Shown here: piece after piece, positions 34,604-46,303 of the stretch | How positions within the stretch are numbered: the first letter of the stretch is position 1 | How the letters are laid out: every line of letters begins with the position of its first letter | NCBI GenBank assembly: GCA_003255065.1 | Contig: QAOA01006358.1 | Span: forward strand, 151,586 to 215,585 | Reading direction: 5' to 3' | From: Cercis canadensis | Taxonomy: Eukaryota; Streptophyta; Magnoliopsida; Fabales; Fabaceae | DNA: 64,000 nucleotides | The notes under the pieces: model-generated | Database searches by the model: none | What the model was told of the DNA's origin: nothing | The model's input: the letters and a program-made list of their open reading frames with translations, nothing else | Made by a program: the position numbers and the translations under genes

Positions 34604-36576
34604 TATATCCAAAAACTGGATTAGTTAAGTCCAAGGTATATATACTGAAAATACAAATAAACTAGCTTATTTAATTTTGGGGAACGTGGAATTACTACGT
34701 AGTTTATAACTAGTAGACAACTTACAGGCTGCAACCCAAACAGAGGCTTTCTTCTCGAGATAAGACCTTTTTTTATATATATAAATTTAGTATTTATGCT
34801 TTATTTTATTCATTGGTCAAAACAAAATAACTTAACTTTCACTAATGGACATGGATCTATATATAATATAAACCACTAAATGACATTAATTTCAATGTCG
34901 CTTGGTCTGCAAAATCCTTTACTCTATCTTATAGTTTAAAAAAAAATGTTATAGATAAGCTCGTTAAATATCTAAATAAACAGAAACCAATGTGACCTTT
35001 GTCAAAGAATGTGAAGAGTCAAAATTTGAGTGTCTCTAAAATGCATGTTATATAAACAGTTTTTCTCATTATGGTTTCCTTACTCAATATGAGTTCTAAT
35101 CTTCAATTTAAAGCAAGGTGGAATATTAAGAATGTAAGAGACACGTACCAATACCAAGTTTTCAACTTCTGTTCAATATGAGACAAGAAGTTTTTTTTCC
35201 CTTTTCAAACTGTTTATGGATTAAGGTTACTTGTATTTACCATTTTTATTTTTGGTTATTAGCTAGATTGATGAAGTTATATTTTCTATTCGGAGATAGT
35301 GGAAGAATAAGAAATCGAATCTAAGATGCCAATCTCATAGGTGATTACATTATTTCACATTAATCCATACATATACATATTGTCATATTTGAATTTTATT
35401 GGATCCAGTAAATTTTTTTATTTGACAACTTAAATTAATACACACTATCTAAGTGCATGTCAGTAAACTTTCTCTAGTTGAACCCATAGTGGCTTTTTTT
35501 TTTTTTTTTTTTTTTTTTTGTACTTTTAGCTATAATTTTGGGTTCAAACCTAGAATTTACAAGCCTAAATGATGACCTTAATACCACTTAGTCACAGTAA
35601 CACAACCTCACTATTCACACTCATTTGCACCAATGGTTTTGTGGTACCCATATAACATGTATGAAATATTATAAATTGTTGTTGGCAACTATAATTGCGA
35701 CCACAATATTACTTTTAGCCTTAATTGCATGTTTGGTTCTTCTAGTTTAGCTAAACAAAGATTTGCTCCCATTATTTTAGAAACTGCCTATATATATGTC
35801 AAGTTTTCTGTAAGGGTAACTTTCTTATTAGGATTTATAGGTTCTTTTTTCAAGACTACAGTTGTACCAAAAGTGCCAAATAAAGAAAACTTTGTTACTA
35901 TGACAGTTAAATTTTAATCCTGTTTCTTATGTATAAGGGTATTGAGTGGCGACTTATGTAAACAATAGCAGAAAGAAGTTAGTACATATGTAAAACACTA
36001 AAAAAATATCCTTAATCAACTTGTATAATTATGATAGATTGCATAGCATTTTTGGACGAATTGTGTGGGATGTATATGTGTTTCGGAAGAATCTACGCTC
36101 GCTGTAACTTGCATGAAGTTTAAGACATCCACAAGTAGCTTAATTATATAAAGTGAGATTATACTTCAACTTAACAAATAACAATCAATTTTTGTTTGTT
36201 TATCATATACATTAAGTAGATAGAGCTAAATTTTTTAGTTGGGAATATAAAAGAACAACATTTAAATGTAAAATCTCAACCAAATTTGACTATTAAAAGC
36301 AAGAGTTGATAGATTTTACTAAGTTTGATAAGTGCATTTTAGTTGTTTGAAACAACTTCCAAATAATTTACTAATTTTTAACTAATTAAATAATCAAGAG
36401 TTCAGGTTTGGTATAATATTCAATTTCTAACTTACTTAAGGAACAAAATTCAATAATTATATAGTAAACACTAGAGATTAGAGACTTTAACCTAGTAAAT
36501 AATTTAGAATTCAATGTATTAGTTAGAATCTAGGTAAAAAAAAAAAAAAAAAAGATGATTTACTTGACTTCAATAA
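34602..36576. other. Intergenic, AT-rich
   Basis: No gene recognised. A T-run at about 35494-35519 is followed by sequence with a SINE-like internal promoter flavour (TTCAAACCTAGAATTTAC), too weak to call. A 62-codon open frame at 35729 has no recognisable content. Confidence 0.4.
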
Positions 36577-36867
36577 TGTCAAGAACTGATTCAACTAAAA
36601 AGTTTAAGTTGTTAGGTGAAAGCCCATAAATAGTTTTATATATAACACGTCATCGCACGTGAAAACCCTTTAAGCTTGAAGCGTGGACAAAGCACAGGTC
36701 CACTTCTACTTTGTGCTGAAATTTCAATTTAATTGAAAAAGTAGGAGCGGAAGGATTCCATCTCTTGATCACTTAGTCAAACAAGCTCTTATACCATGTT
36801 AAGAACTGAATCATCCTAAAAACTTAAGCTATTAGGTAAAAACTCATGAATGATTGTATATCTAACA
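36577..36867 (-). mobile_element. TRIM/SMART mini-retrotransposon, 71-bp LTRs
   Basis: Two direct repeats of exactly 71 bp (36577-36647 and 36797-36867), each beginning TGT and ending AACA, flank a 149-bp core. Directly inside the right repeat is GCTCTTATACCA (36785-36796), the reverse of TGGTATAAGAGC, a primer site for initiator tRNA-Met, so the element runs on the minus strand. The flanks AATAA (36572-36576) and GATAA (36868-36872) look like a 5-bp target duplication with one change. There is no coding capacity, as is normal for terminal-repeat retrotransposons in miniature. The LTRs differ at several positions, so it is not recent. Confidence 0.85.
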
Positions 36868-36872
36868 GATAA

Positions 36873-39295
36873 TACCCCCAAAAAAAAGTAATTAAAAACT
36901 TTCACCAAAAGTTTACTACTTTGGTTACAATTATATCACACCCATTAAAGACATAAATAATTGCCGTCCCAATAGTACATATTTTGTAGCAGCAACAACT
37001 TTCAGTAGTGGTGGTCATAACTATTGATGCCCAAGTTTCATCGGAGGTACCCTACAGCAGTAATTATTTTTGGCAATGGTGGTCATAACTTTGATATCAA
37101 GTTCAATCAAAGGTAGTCCATGGGATTCATACAAGTTAATTTTTGCATTGATTAGTTACGTTGGACCTTCTGCTTTGTGACTTTGTCTTTGAAAGGCATT
37201 TCAAGTGAGAGAAAAGCCTCAAAACTAGTATTTTGATTTCATTTTATGTGGAATTTTGTGTATTTGATGAATTGTGGTACCAACATAGTCCAACAAAACG
37301 AGGGAATGTTCAAAGAGTAATCACAAAAACTGAAATTCACAAATTACATGTGCACCGAAATACGAAGAAGACAGAGAAAAATTGCCAAGCCGGACCACTT
37401 GAATTCTACCACGTAAGATAGTTTGTGAACTGTTTAGTTTATAAAGGATGTGGATATATCATTATTGGAGAGCCAGGATAAGTACTCAGAGGGGGAAAAG
37501 CCTAGATGAAACTAGAAAGTATGAGAAAAAAGAGAAAGGAGGAAAAGTAAATTGGTGAGGGGAGAAGGCTGACGGGAAAAGGGTATAAGGGTGAGTTGGT
37601 GCTTAATCGAATATGTTATGTGAGACGCTCACAAGGCCCACGACGAAATATTCCTATCAAAGAGACGTAGAGAAAAAAGAGGGCTTGGCATAGGAAAAGG
37701 ACAAGAGGGCAAAGTAGATTGGTGACATGGAGGATGAGAGAGAGTAGACAATGGAAGGAGGGGAGTTAGTGGGAGCTGGGGGGACAATTAATTGCCCCCT
37801 TTAGCTGCTATGTGGCTCCATCCATGCTCATAAGGCATGGTTAATATGTTTATAGTCGTAGAAAATTATAGTGGATCAATGATATGCTAAACTTAGCTAA
37901 GAGCTCACTCTGCCCTGCTTATATCATAGATGTGATTTCTCTGATCGTTGTAAATGTTTCTATTTGGTGGTTTGTTCATTTGAGTTGACGCCTTGGTAAC
38001 ACCAAGGTAAGTAATTTTGTGTGTATTTTGCTATGGTTTGCTTTGCACTATTTTCTTAGGCCGCAATAGAGAAATGTATCACAAGTCTCTCAAATCTTAA
38101 ATAAACTTCTAGTCATGGAACAAGCTAAAGTGGTTCTCCCACCAATTATCATGATATAACCACATATAGTTTTCCTAGCCCAGATCTCGTCTTGTCTTGA
38201 TAAATGTTTGTGGTCCGATCACTATTATCGCACACCTAGGTCTATTCCTCACCCATCAAAATAACGTGGACGTTAATATCAAAATCAATAAGAAAGCACA
38301 ATAGTTAATAAGTTCAAAAGCATGGAGACTTTTGAATACCGAGATGAACTTTCACATCAAGTCGACATACAAATCTGAACCACAAGTTCATTGTTGTTCC
38401 CAAGCCTTAAAAAATAGAAATATACAAATGTAATATAAAGTTAGAGTAAAATAAAGATATGACACTGGAATGAGCAGGCACATATATCTCATTTTTCTTA
38501 AGACAATTTATGTCTCTCACAAGTGATTCTTAATATCTCCTACTAGGTGCAGTGGGTTCTAAATCCGTTGTCTTTAAGATATTGCAGCCCACTGACTACA
38601 CAATTTATTCTTCAAATTCTGCACAATTAAGAGGAAATAACTCTCTTTAATAGCCTTCTCTACCCTAGTGTTTAGTCATAAATAACAACACTTCAGCAAA
38701 GAGTACACACAAAATAATCATATTGCATATATCACATGACAGCATGCACATGGCCATTTTCGTCCATTTTTGGACAGCAGTCTGTCAAAAGGTGTTTTTT
38801 GCACAGTTTAAAAATATTTGGGAGTCTTTTGCAAGTTTTTAAACTTTAAAGACTAAACGAGCTAAGAATACATGTGTGCATTTGCTTTATCAAATGCAGT
38901 AATTCAATAATGTGAATCAATTTCCAATGGATACTTCGAATATGTTCCAAGTATGCTGAAAATAAGTAACACGTGATTCAGAAACTACCAAAAAGCTTAA
39001 TCTAGATACATGCATTCGCGGAGCCTATTTTTCCTATGCACCAGTTGTATTGCTAACTTTGTTTTATTTAAATGGCAAAACTACACATCATAGTCATCCA
39101 TATTGCTTCTCAGCCCAAAAAAAAAAAAAAAAAATCCATCAATGCTTTTATTTTTTTATTTTGAAAATTTTAATAATTTTTATATTTATGTTTTAAAAAT
39201 AGATTATAAGCTATTTTCCTATTTCTCAAATATTTTCTCTCTTTAATATCATCCACGAGAGTATTTTTTATTTTTTATACTTTTTGGGAAAAATT
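36873..39295. other. Intergenic, no supported gene
   Basis: AT-rich sequence with a short unrecognised open frame at 37233-37421 and a purine-rich stretch at about 37480-37770. Nothing in it resembles a known family or element end. Confidence 0.4.
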
Positions 39296-39897
39296 TAATT
39301 TACCCTTTCAACTTAGGGTCATGTGTGATTTACCTCTAAGTGTTTCACAACATACAAAAGACCCCCTTATACTTATAATGCCCTTTTTGCCAAATAGACA
39401 TCTATTTTTGGACAGAAAAACATCACGTGACCTTCATGTGATCATCTTCCTCTCACAAATACCTGTGTCTGCCATTTTTTATCTTATTCTCCAAGATCTT
39501 CGAAAAGAGAGAGCGAGAAGCATTTGTGGGTTTGAAGATGCTAGCTTCGATTATCGTTTTTCATTTGAGAATGGAAATAGGATTCCCCACTTTGCACTAA
39601 TTGATTTTTTTTCTGGGTTTAAATGCAGATTCACATTTGCTCTTGCTTTGTATTTTTTTATTTGAATTATTGACTTAAAATGTTGGAGATTGTTCTTGCT
39701 CTTGCTTTATCAAAAATGGCAGACACAAGTATTTGGAGAGGAAGATGATCATGTGATATCTTTCCGTCCAAAAATGGACATCCGTTTGGCAAAAAGGGTT
39801 TTGTATACATTTTAGAAGTATAAGGGGGTCTTTTACATGTTTTGAAACACATGGGAATAAACCGCACATGACCCTTTAAGTTGAATGGAGTAAATTA
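39296..39897. mobile_element. 602-bp element with about 190-bp terminal inverted repeats
   Basis: The left arm (TAATTTACCC...) and the reverse complement of the right arm (TAATTTACTC...) align for about 190 bases. Shared blocks include AGGGTCATGTG, AAAGACCCCCTTATACTT, TTTTTGGAC, ATCATCTTCCTCTC and TGTGTCTGCCATTTTT. The unique core is about 200 bases with no recognisable gene. Long-TIR architecture suggests a MULE-type element. No convincing target duplication was found. Confidence 0.7.
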
Positions 39898-40551
39898 GAC
39901 TTTTTTCCTACTTCTTTTACATAAAAGCTTTGACCGAATATTCTAAAGAGGCATTTGCCATAAAGGAGCGTTTGGCAGACGAATTATTTTTTTCATTCCT
40001 AGGAATCATGATTCTCATGAATGTTACAATAAATGCATTTTGTTAGCCTTAACCATTCATGGAAATGTTAAATAATGTTTCTTGAGAATATTTCATTTCC
40101 ATGTTTGGTTTAAATACAACTTTCTTAGGAATCTTAGTATATTTTTTAAAAATACCCCTACTATATCTAGTAAAACACAGTCTTACACAACAACAACAAA
40201 AATTGCATCTTCTTCCTTGCAATCCTTCCCCCTTCTTCTTTGGCTGTTGGAGTTACAAACCTTGGGTGATGGTGTCTGAGTTTGTCAATGGCTACGGTGA
40301 GGTTCAAAATTAATATAGGAATGTGCTTTCCTTTTTTGTCAATTTTTTGTTTGGGAAACAATTCTTGTTTCACTGAGCTAACATCTAAGCAGTTGAGGCG
40401 TTAAGCCACCCAACTGAACCTTTTTTAATTCAATCACCACATATGTAGTTGTGCCCCTACCACCCATTGCAACCACTCTTGAGTTCACACAATTTCAAAC
40501 TACCAAATTTATAGAAACAATCAAACTAGTTTCCATTTGAGCAAAACAATT
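39898..40551. other. Intergenic, no supported gene
   Basis: Sequence around 39965-40140 (missing-nucleotide-type AT-rich text) and a 65-70 codon open frame near 40100 were inspected and not recognised. The final 9 bases before 40561 form the target duplication of the next element. Confidence 0.35.
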
Positions 40552-40789
40552 TAAATTTTTGAGTAAAATCCTTTTTTGGTCCCTAAAAGATACATTCGGT
40601 AACACTTTCGTCCTTGAAAGATTTTTAGTGACAAATTGATCCCTGAAAGATCATTCTATCTATCATTTTAGTCCTCCGCTAGGCTCCGTTAGTGGGGCTT
40701 AATAGAAAATATCACGTGGCACGTTAAATGCTGACGTGTTCGTTATATGCTGATGTGGCACATTAAAAAAAATTTAAAAAAATCCCTCA

Positions 40790-41301
40790 TCTCTCATTTC
40801 TTTCTCTCTCTCTTCCCTTCCTCTGAACTCTTTCAAGCTCAGCCTCATATGATTCCCGAACAGGATCATGTAAATCAGTTTGCTTAAGTACATCTTTCTT
40901 CTTCTTGACCACCCCAACAAGACCAGCAAAAAATAGATCCCTTCCATCAAAACTAGATGTTCTTCATCTTTCATGAAAGGATCCTCTAAGAAAGCCTCTT
41001 CACTCTTTGGTAAAGGACGTTTTTCTCTACTGAAATTGAGCAGAGGATCATTAACAGGAAGCCCTTTACCACCTGATGAAAAAGAGGATTTTGACACTGA
41101 ACTCTGGACAGAATCAACTCTATATCTGTTGTGTTGTTCACTACCAACATAACGATCTCGGGCATTTCGTTTAGGCCCTCGGCTACCATAAGATTCCGTA
41201 TTATTCCAAGGTTGTTTACCCCCCTGTCCATACCCCATTTCCCTCTTTCCAAAATCATCATGGACATTTTCTCTTAATGGAGATGGAATCATCATGGACA
41301 T
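40790..41301 (-). pseudogene. Captured fragment of a charged Arg/Glu-rich protein gene
   Basis: The minus-strand frame reads as a hydrophilic, Arg/Ser/Gly-rich segment (YGSRGPKRNARDR, SREKRPLPKSEEAF, LEDPFMKD). After a frameshift near 40945 it continues in another frame as an acidic helix-like stretch ending HDPVRESYEAELERVQ. The pattern recalls large plant nuclear proteins with long charged coiled regions, but I cannot name the source with confidence. One end lies in the terminal repeat and the other stops without a start context, so it is a gene piece, not a gene. Confidence 0.55.
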
Positions 41302-41434
41302 TATCAGCTACAAACCAAACCAACAAACTACATGCTATCACAAAGCTGTAAACGTGCTACCCAAAAGAAAATAACTATAAACTAAAAAAGTGCAACAGAA
41401 GCAAAATATGTGTACCCCGAGTTGACTCATAGTT

Positions 41435-41821
41435 ATGTGTACCCCGAGTTATGTGACTCAGCCATGCATGCAACCCACAACCCACTCCACTCCCACTTCT
41501 CTTTGCTCCTCTATGCCTGCTCTCGATGGAATCGCTGCTGTTGTCGGCCAACACATTCTCTTTGGAGGCAAAGATAACAACTCCAACGTTGGCAACAGCA
41601 AACCAACGTTAACGACTTTACGCTATTTAGTTTTGGTTTTGAGGTCCGAAACACCAAGAAAAGACCTTTCGGTGAACAAGAGCTACAGAGGAATGAGGAA
41701 GAGGCCATGGGGGAGATGGTTTCAACGTTTCTGGTGCATAAGCATGTCACCAGTTGCAGAGGAAGAATGTGAGAGAGATGAGAGAGAGAGAAAAAGGCAC
41801 CAGTTGCAGAAGAAAAGATAG
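41435..41821 (+). pseudogene. Captured AP2/ERF transcription-factor fragment
   Basis: The plus-strand frame contains KSYRGMRKRPWGRW (41678-41719), the unmistakable first strand of an AP2/ERF DNA-binding domain. It is preceded by a Ser/Asn-rich N-terminal part with ALDGIAAVVGQHILFGG. Sequence after the Trp departs from the family (no AEIRDP), so the DNA-binding domain is truncated. The frame then runs into the right terminal repeat. The full-length donor gene is not in this window. Confidence 0.75.
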
Positions 41822-42052
41822 AATTTTTTTTTAAGGTGACATGTCAACAGATTTTTTTTAAGGTATCACGTCATTATTTAATGTGCCACATGACATTTTC
41901 TGTTAAGTTTCACTAACGGACCCTAATGGAGGACTAAAATGATAGACGAAATGATTTTTTTGGGACCAATTTGTCACTAAAAATCTTTCAAAGACTAAAG
42001 TGTCATCGAGTGTATCTTTTAAGGACAAAAAAAGGTTTTACTCTAAATTTTT

Positions 42053-43926
42053 TTAAAAAAAAAAAATTAAAGGTCTTTCTTACCTAAATCTTTTCTGCAA
42101 GNATTTTTAAAAAAAAAAAAATTAAGGGTCTTTCTTACCTAAATCTTTTCTGCAAGGTGAGAAAAATAAAAAAATACAAGAATCGTTGTCATTGCTACAC
42201 CAAGAGTCAGTGCCACTACTTCCATTCTTTAAGAAATCACTGACCATCATTGCCAAATCGCTTTCACTCTCATGGCTGAAGCCTCCATCGGTCCAACCCA
42301 CACCATCACCGCCAACACTGACCCATAAATCTCTAGCGGCCACACACACCTTTCAGTCCATCTGTCCACCGTCAACGGTGTCATTTTGACCACCCCAAGT
42401 CCCTAGCTTTTCTCCACCACCTACCACAACCCAACGGCACCGTCAAATAACAATCACTACGGCGACTCTTCTACCGGCCTTTTGACCGAATTATTACAAT
42501 TAGCAAAAATATTTACACAAATATTACAACTTTCAAACTATTTACACAAATATTACACTTTTTTAAAATTCAAAAATAAAAATTAAAAAAAAAAAAAAAA
42601 AATTCGGACGCGTGGGGCCCACCGGACACNGAGGGCATAATAGTCTTTTCAAATAATAAAAACTTTCTCATGTCTATGGAAATCTTGGATTCCCACCTCC
42701 CACGTGAGAATGTTTGGGTAAGAAACTTGGCCAGAAAACATTCCTAAAAATATTAGTTTCCTCAAAATGTTTTTTAAAAAATTTACATCAAACATGGAAA
42801 CTTAGAATTCTTAAGTTGATATCCCCAAAAAACTAAAAGAAATATGTCTGCCAAACACCCGTAAGAGTTCTGCATTTTATTCTTTTTAACAACATTAATG
42901 ATGTTACTTAGCAACACCAACTATATTAGGTTTCTCAAGGCATAGGCTATTATAAACCCTAGTTGGAGAGTTCTAGATCCAGCTTTAGAAGGGTATAGTA
43001 TTACACAAGAAAGTATAGTTAATTAGTTGGTCAATTAAGAAGGCATTAAGTTCTGCAATACATGATTGCTTGTTTAAATATATTTTTTTAATTTTTAATT
43101 ACAATTCTAGATTTAAACATATATATTTTCAAGAACATTAATGCTGTTACATATTTTTTGTTTAAAACTCACAAATTTTTAAGATAATTTTAGTATTATT
43201 TAATTACAAATTATTTGATGTTAAATTATTAATTTTTTAAATTATTTATTATTCGAAAAGGATACGATGATACAAATTGAGTCTCTCTCTCTTCAATAAT
43301 GTCTCCTATAAAGGCACTAGTTAGCAAAATTTTAAAAAAAATAAAAGCTTTTCAATAATTGCCAACCCTTGCAATAACAAAAGTATAGCCTACTAGGTTC
43401 TACGGATGAGAAAAAAGATGGTAATGTCATTTAAATTCAACTATATGAATGTCACACTTGTCTTACTCATTTTCTCTCCTCTCTTCCTCTCTCCATATTT
43501 TTGAGTGGTATCAGTATTAAGTTTTTAGTACTACAGTAGGACATGAAAAAAAAAATTAGGGTGAGATTATTGGTACTCTTATTTATTAAGCCACACACCT
43601 TTTAAATTGCTTTCAATTCAAAATCTTTAAAATGCTTTTTTTTTTTTTTATAAATAGATAAAACTAGATTTTTTTACTTGGCATGTACGTGGAGATTTGA
43701 ACTTGAGACTTCAATATTTTTAAGAGACTTTTAGACCAATTGTATTGTGTGTGCTTGTGTTCATGACTTTGGGAATTAAACTTAATTTTATTTATCATGC
43801 TTAGACTTTTATAAGTTAAACTAATATATAATTCTAATTTTACAAGCCTTAAATTGTTCATTGCCATAATTACCCATTGCATTTTTCTATGAATTAGTTA
43901 TGTACTTGTAATGTAGACTTTATGAA
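42053..43926. other. Intergenic; N-join duplicates; no gene
   Basis: A stretch of about 58 bases before the N at 42102 is repeated after it. A second N stands at 42630. Open frames around 42122-42389 on both strands are Ser/Pro-rich without family signatures. The remainder is AT-rich. Confidence 0.4.
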
Positions 43927-44216
43927 ACACTGCAAAAAAATAGGCATTTTCTCACAGACAAAATCCGTGAGAAAACACTTAAAATTTCGTGAGAAACAGG
44001 TTTCTTACGGACTTTCTCATGCATTTTAGGGCACAAGAAAAACTCAAGTAACAAACCAAATTTCTCAAAAAAATTCCTTTCCATGAGAAAATTTCTCACA
44101 GACTTACTTTTGGCATGAGAAATATTGGAAAAAAATTTCTCACGGATTTTTGTCAATGAGAAAGTCCTCAAGTTTTTTTTTTTTTTTTTTCTCAAAAATG
44201 ACTCTTTTTTAAACAA
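43927..44216. mobile_element. CACTA-like transposon terminus
   Basis: Starts CACTGCAAAAAAATAGGC and is followed within 250 bases by about nine short TTTCTCAC(A/G)GA-type subterminal repeats in both orientations. This is the classic layout of En/Spm (CACTA) ends. I found no matching right end, so the element is truncated or interrupted by the repeats that follow. Confidence 0.55.
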
Positions 44217-44689
44217 TTAATTATTATTTTTAATGAAATGCATTATATATAAAAATAAAAATGAAATAAATCAAATAGAAATAGAATAAAAATTTATTAA
44301 TCAAATTTAATTGCAATAAAAAATATACTCTCAACCTATTATTAGTCATAGTTCTCGTGAGACGATACTTAATTCACTACTATATTACTTGCTCACGATA
44401 CATACACTTGTATATGATTTTTGCGTGACAATTCGGCTTTCGGGTGGTATCTAGCCAACTTGCACACATTTAGTGAAAAGAAGAAAAGAAAATTGTCGAT
44501 GCCTGAGTTACAGGTCGGTGCACGCTGCGTAGGTCGTCCGTGCTATATCTGTAAACAATACAACTGGGCCGGGTTGGTGTTTCCGGGCCCCAATGATAAA
44601 GTTAGTTCGGTCTGAATTAAATAGAGTTATAATTCAGAGCTCAAGAGAGAGAGATAGAGAGATTGAGGTGATCTCTAAGGTTGAGAGGA
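44217..44689. other. LTR-retroelement-like sequence before the minisatellite
   Basis: The stretch around 44345-44440 (CGTGAGACGATACTTAAT ... TATTACTTGCTCACGATA) reads like the conserved 3' portion seen next to Ty3/gypsy LTRs. From 44440 to 44640 it is unusually G/C-rich for this window. The element type is a guess; no coding domain was recognised. Confidence 0.3.
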
Positions 44690-45533
44690 GCTTCGAGCTG
44701 GTGAGGAGAACTCTTACGTTATGGAGAGCTCCGAACTGGTGAGGAGAGCTCTTACGTTATGGAGAGCTCCGAGCTAGTGAGGAGAGCTCTTAATGTTGAG
44801 GAGATCTCTGATCTTAAGGAGATCTCTTAAGTTCTGGAGAGCTCCGATCCTGAGGAGCTTTTATGTTCTGGAGAGCTCTGAGCTGGTGAGGAGAGCTCTT
44901 AATGTTGAGGAGATCTCTGATCTTAAGGAGATCTCTTAAGTTCTGGAGAGCTCCGATCCTGAGGAGCTTTTATGTTCTGGAGAGCTCCGAGCTGGTGAGG
45001 AGAGCTCTTATGTTCTGGAGAGCTCCGAACTGGTGAGGAGCTTTTACGTTATGGAGAGCTCCGAGCTGGTGAGGAGAGCTCTTAATGTTGAGGAGATCTC
45101 TGATCTTAAGGAGATCTCTTATGTTCTGGAGAGCTCCGATCTGGTGAGGAGCTTTTACGTTATGGAGAGCTCCGAGCTGGTAAGGACAGCTCTTAATGTT
45201 GAGGAGATCTCTGATCTTAAGGAGATCTCTTAAGTTTTGGAGAGCTTCGATCTTGAGGAGTTTTTATGTTCTGGAGAGCTCCGATCTGGTGAGGAGCTTT
45301 TACGTTATGGAGAGCTCCGAGCTGGTGAGGAGAACTCTTAATGTTGAGAAAATCTCTGATCTTAAGGAGATCTCTTATGTTCTGAGAGCTCCGATCTGGT
45401 GAGGAGCTTTTACGTTATGGAGAGCTCCGAGCTGGTGAGGAGAGCTCTTAATGTTGAGGAGATCTCTGATCTTAAAGAGATCTCTTAAGTTCTTGAGAGC
45501 TCCGATCTTGAGGAGCTTTTATGTTCTCCCATT
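44690..45533. repeat. 36-bp-periodic minisatellite, partly open in frame
   Basis: About 840 bp of purine-rich tandem repeats. Basic units of 34-37 bp alternate in three types (GGAGAGCTCCGAGCTGGTGA-, GAGGAGATCTCTGATCTTAA- and GAGCTCCGATCCTGAGGAG-like), forming higher-order units of about 110 bp. The landmark TAATGTTGAG recurs near 44791, 44900, 45083, 45194, 45339 and 45449. On the plus strand it encodes 12-residue repeats such as MESSELVRRALN, VEEISDLKEISY and VLESSDLVRSFY, but the frame shifts between blocks (45033-45233, 45196-45402). No start or stop context supports a gene. Confidence 0.9.
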
Positions 45534-46303
45534 TACCTGTGATGGATGTGGCTATTTATAGGCGAATATTCCATGAGTTGACGGGTCACCCGGAATGAGC
45601 TGGCGGGTCACCCGAGTTTTTCAATGGGTTTTGTCTTATTGGGTCTTTGTATATTGGGCCACCACAAAAACCATACGTTACAGATTAGAAGATTCATCAA
45701 AGAAAAAAAAAACACACACACACACACCTTACAGCTTGACCTCCAAAAGCTTGTAATGGTAGACTAGAATACAATGTAAATGTCCATCTAACAAGATATC
45801 ATATCCTTGCCTCTACCTTGAAGTCTACTCTTAAGGGTTATTGATTTCCCAATTTAACTCTACTCCTTTGAGATTCTAACTTACGGCTTTATAGAATCAG
45901 ATTACCAATTACTTGGACACCTTCCTCCTTTTGGCCAATAAACATAAGCAAGGAGTTATCTATTGATTCTATTCTTCTACAACAATTTCCACATTGATTG
46001 TTTAAAAATTATGTAATCGTTATAGTTTACATGTATCGTAATATATATATATATGCATTATCAGAACTAGATGTAGGCTATATAGTGATAGTTTTTAAAA
46101 GTTTTAGGTTTAAACACCCGTACTGCTATATACCAAAAATGAAAAAACAAACTACAGGATGATACATAGCTCCGAAATCTTTAGTATCTACTATATCTCT
46201 ACCTATTTATATACACAATGTTATCAAGCAACCACAATACACTACTAACTCCATGAAATCAAGCATCACAGAACTGCTTACTGGGTAACCTTCTTTTAGC
46301 TAA
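45534..46303. other. Intergenic / 3' flank of MATE gene C
   Basis: Contains an (AC)n run near 45708-45726 and an (AT)n run near 46041-46054. No gene seen. The last part should include the 3' untranslated region of MATE gene C. Confidence 0.4.

Larger units (their letters stand above)
40561..42043. mobile_element. Pack-MULE with two captured gene fragments
   Basis: A 1483-bp element bounded by a perfect 9-bp target duplication, TAAATTTTT (40552-40560 and 42044-42052). Its terminal inverted repeats run about 200 bp, starting GAGTAAAATCCTTTTTTGG on the left and GAGTAAAACCTTTTTTTG on the right reversed. They share blocks such as AAAGATTTTTAGTGACAAATT and ATCATTTTAGTCCTCC. The duplication length and long repeats fit a Mutator-like element. 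No transposase is present. The interior holds a minus-strand fragment (40790-41301) and a plus-strand AP2/ERF fragment (41435-41821) from two different host genes. Confidence 0.88.

Noticed and set aside
33570-34634. Very long open frames on both strands
   Set aside because: They exist only because 890 Ns carry no stop codons, plus a poly-A run read as Lys or Phe.
43920-44216. 98-codon minus-strand open frame
   Set aside because: It simply reads the subterminal repeats of the CACTA-like end.
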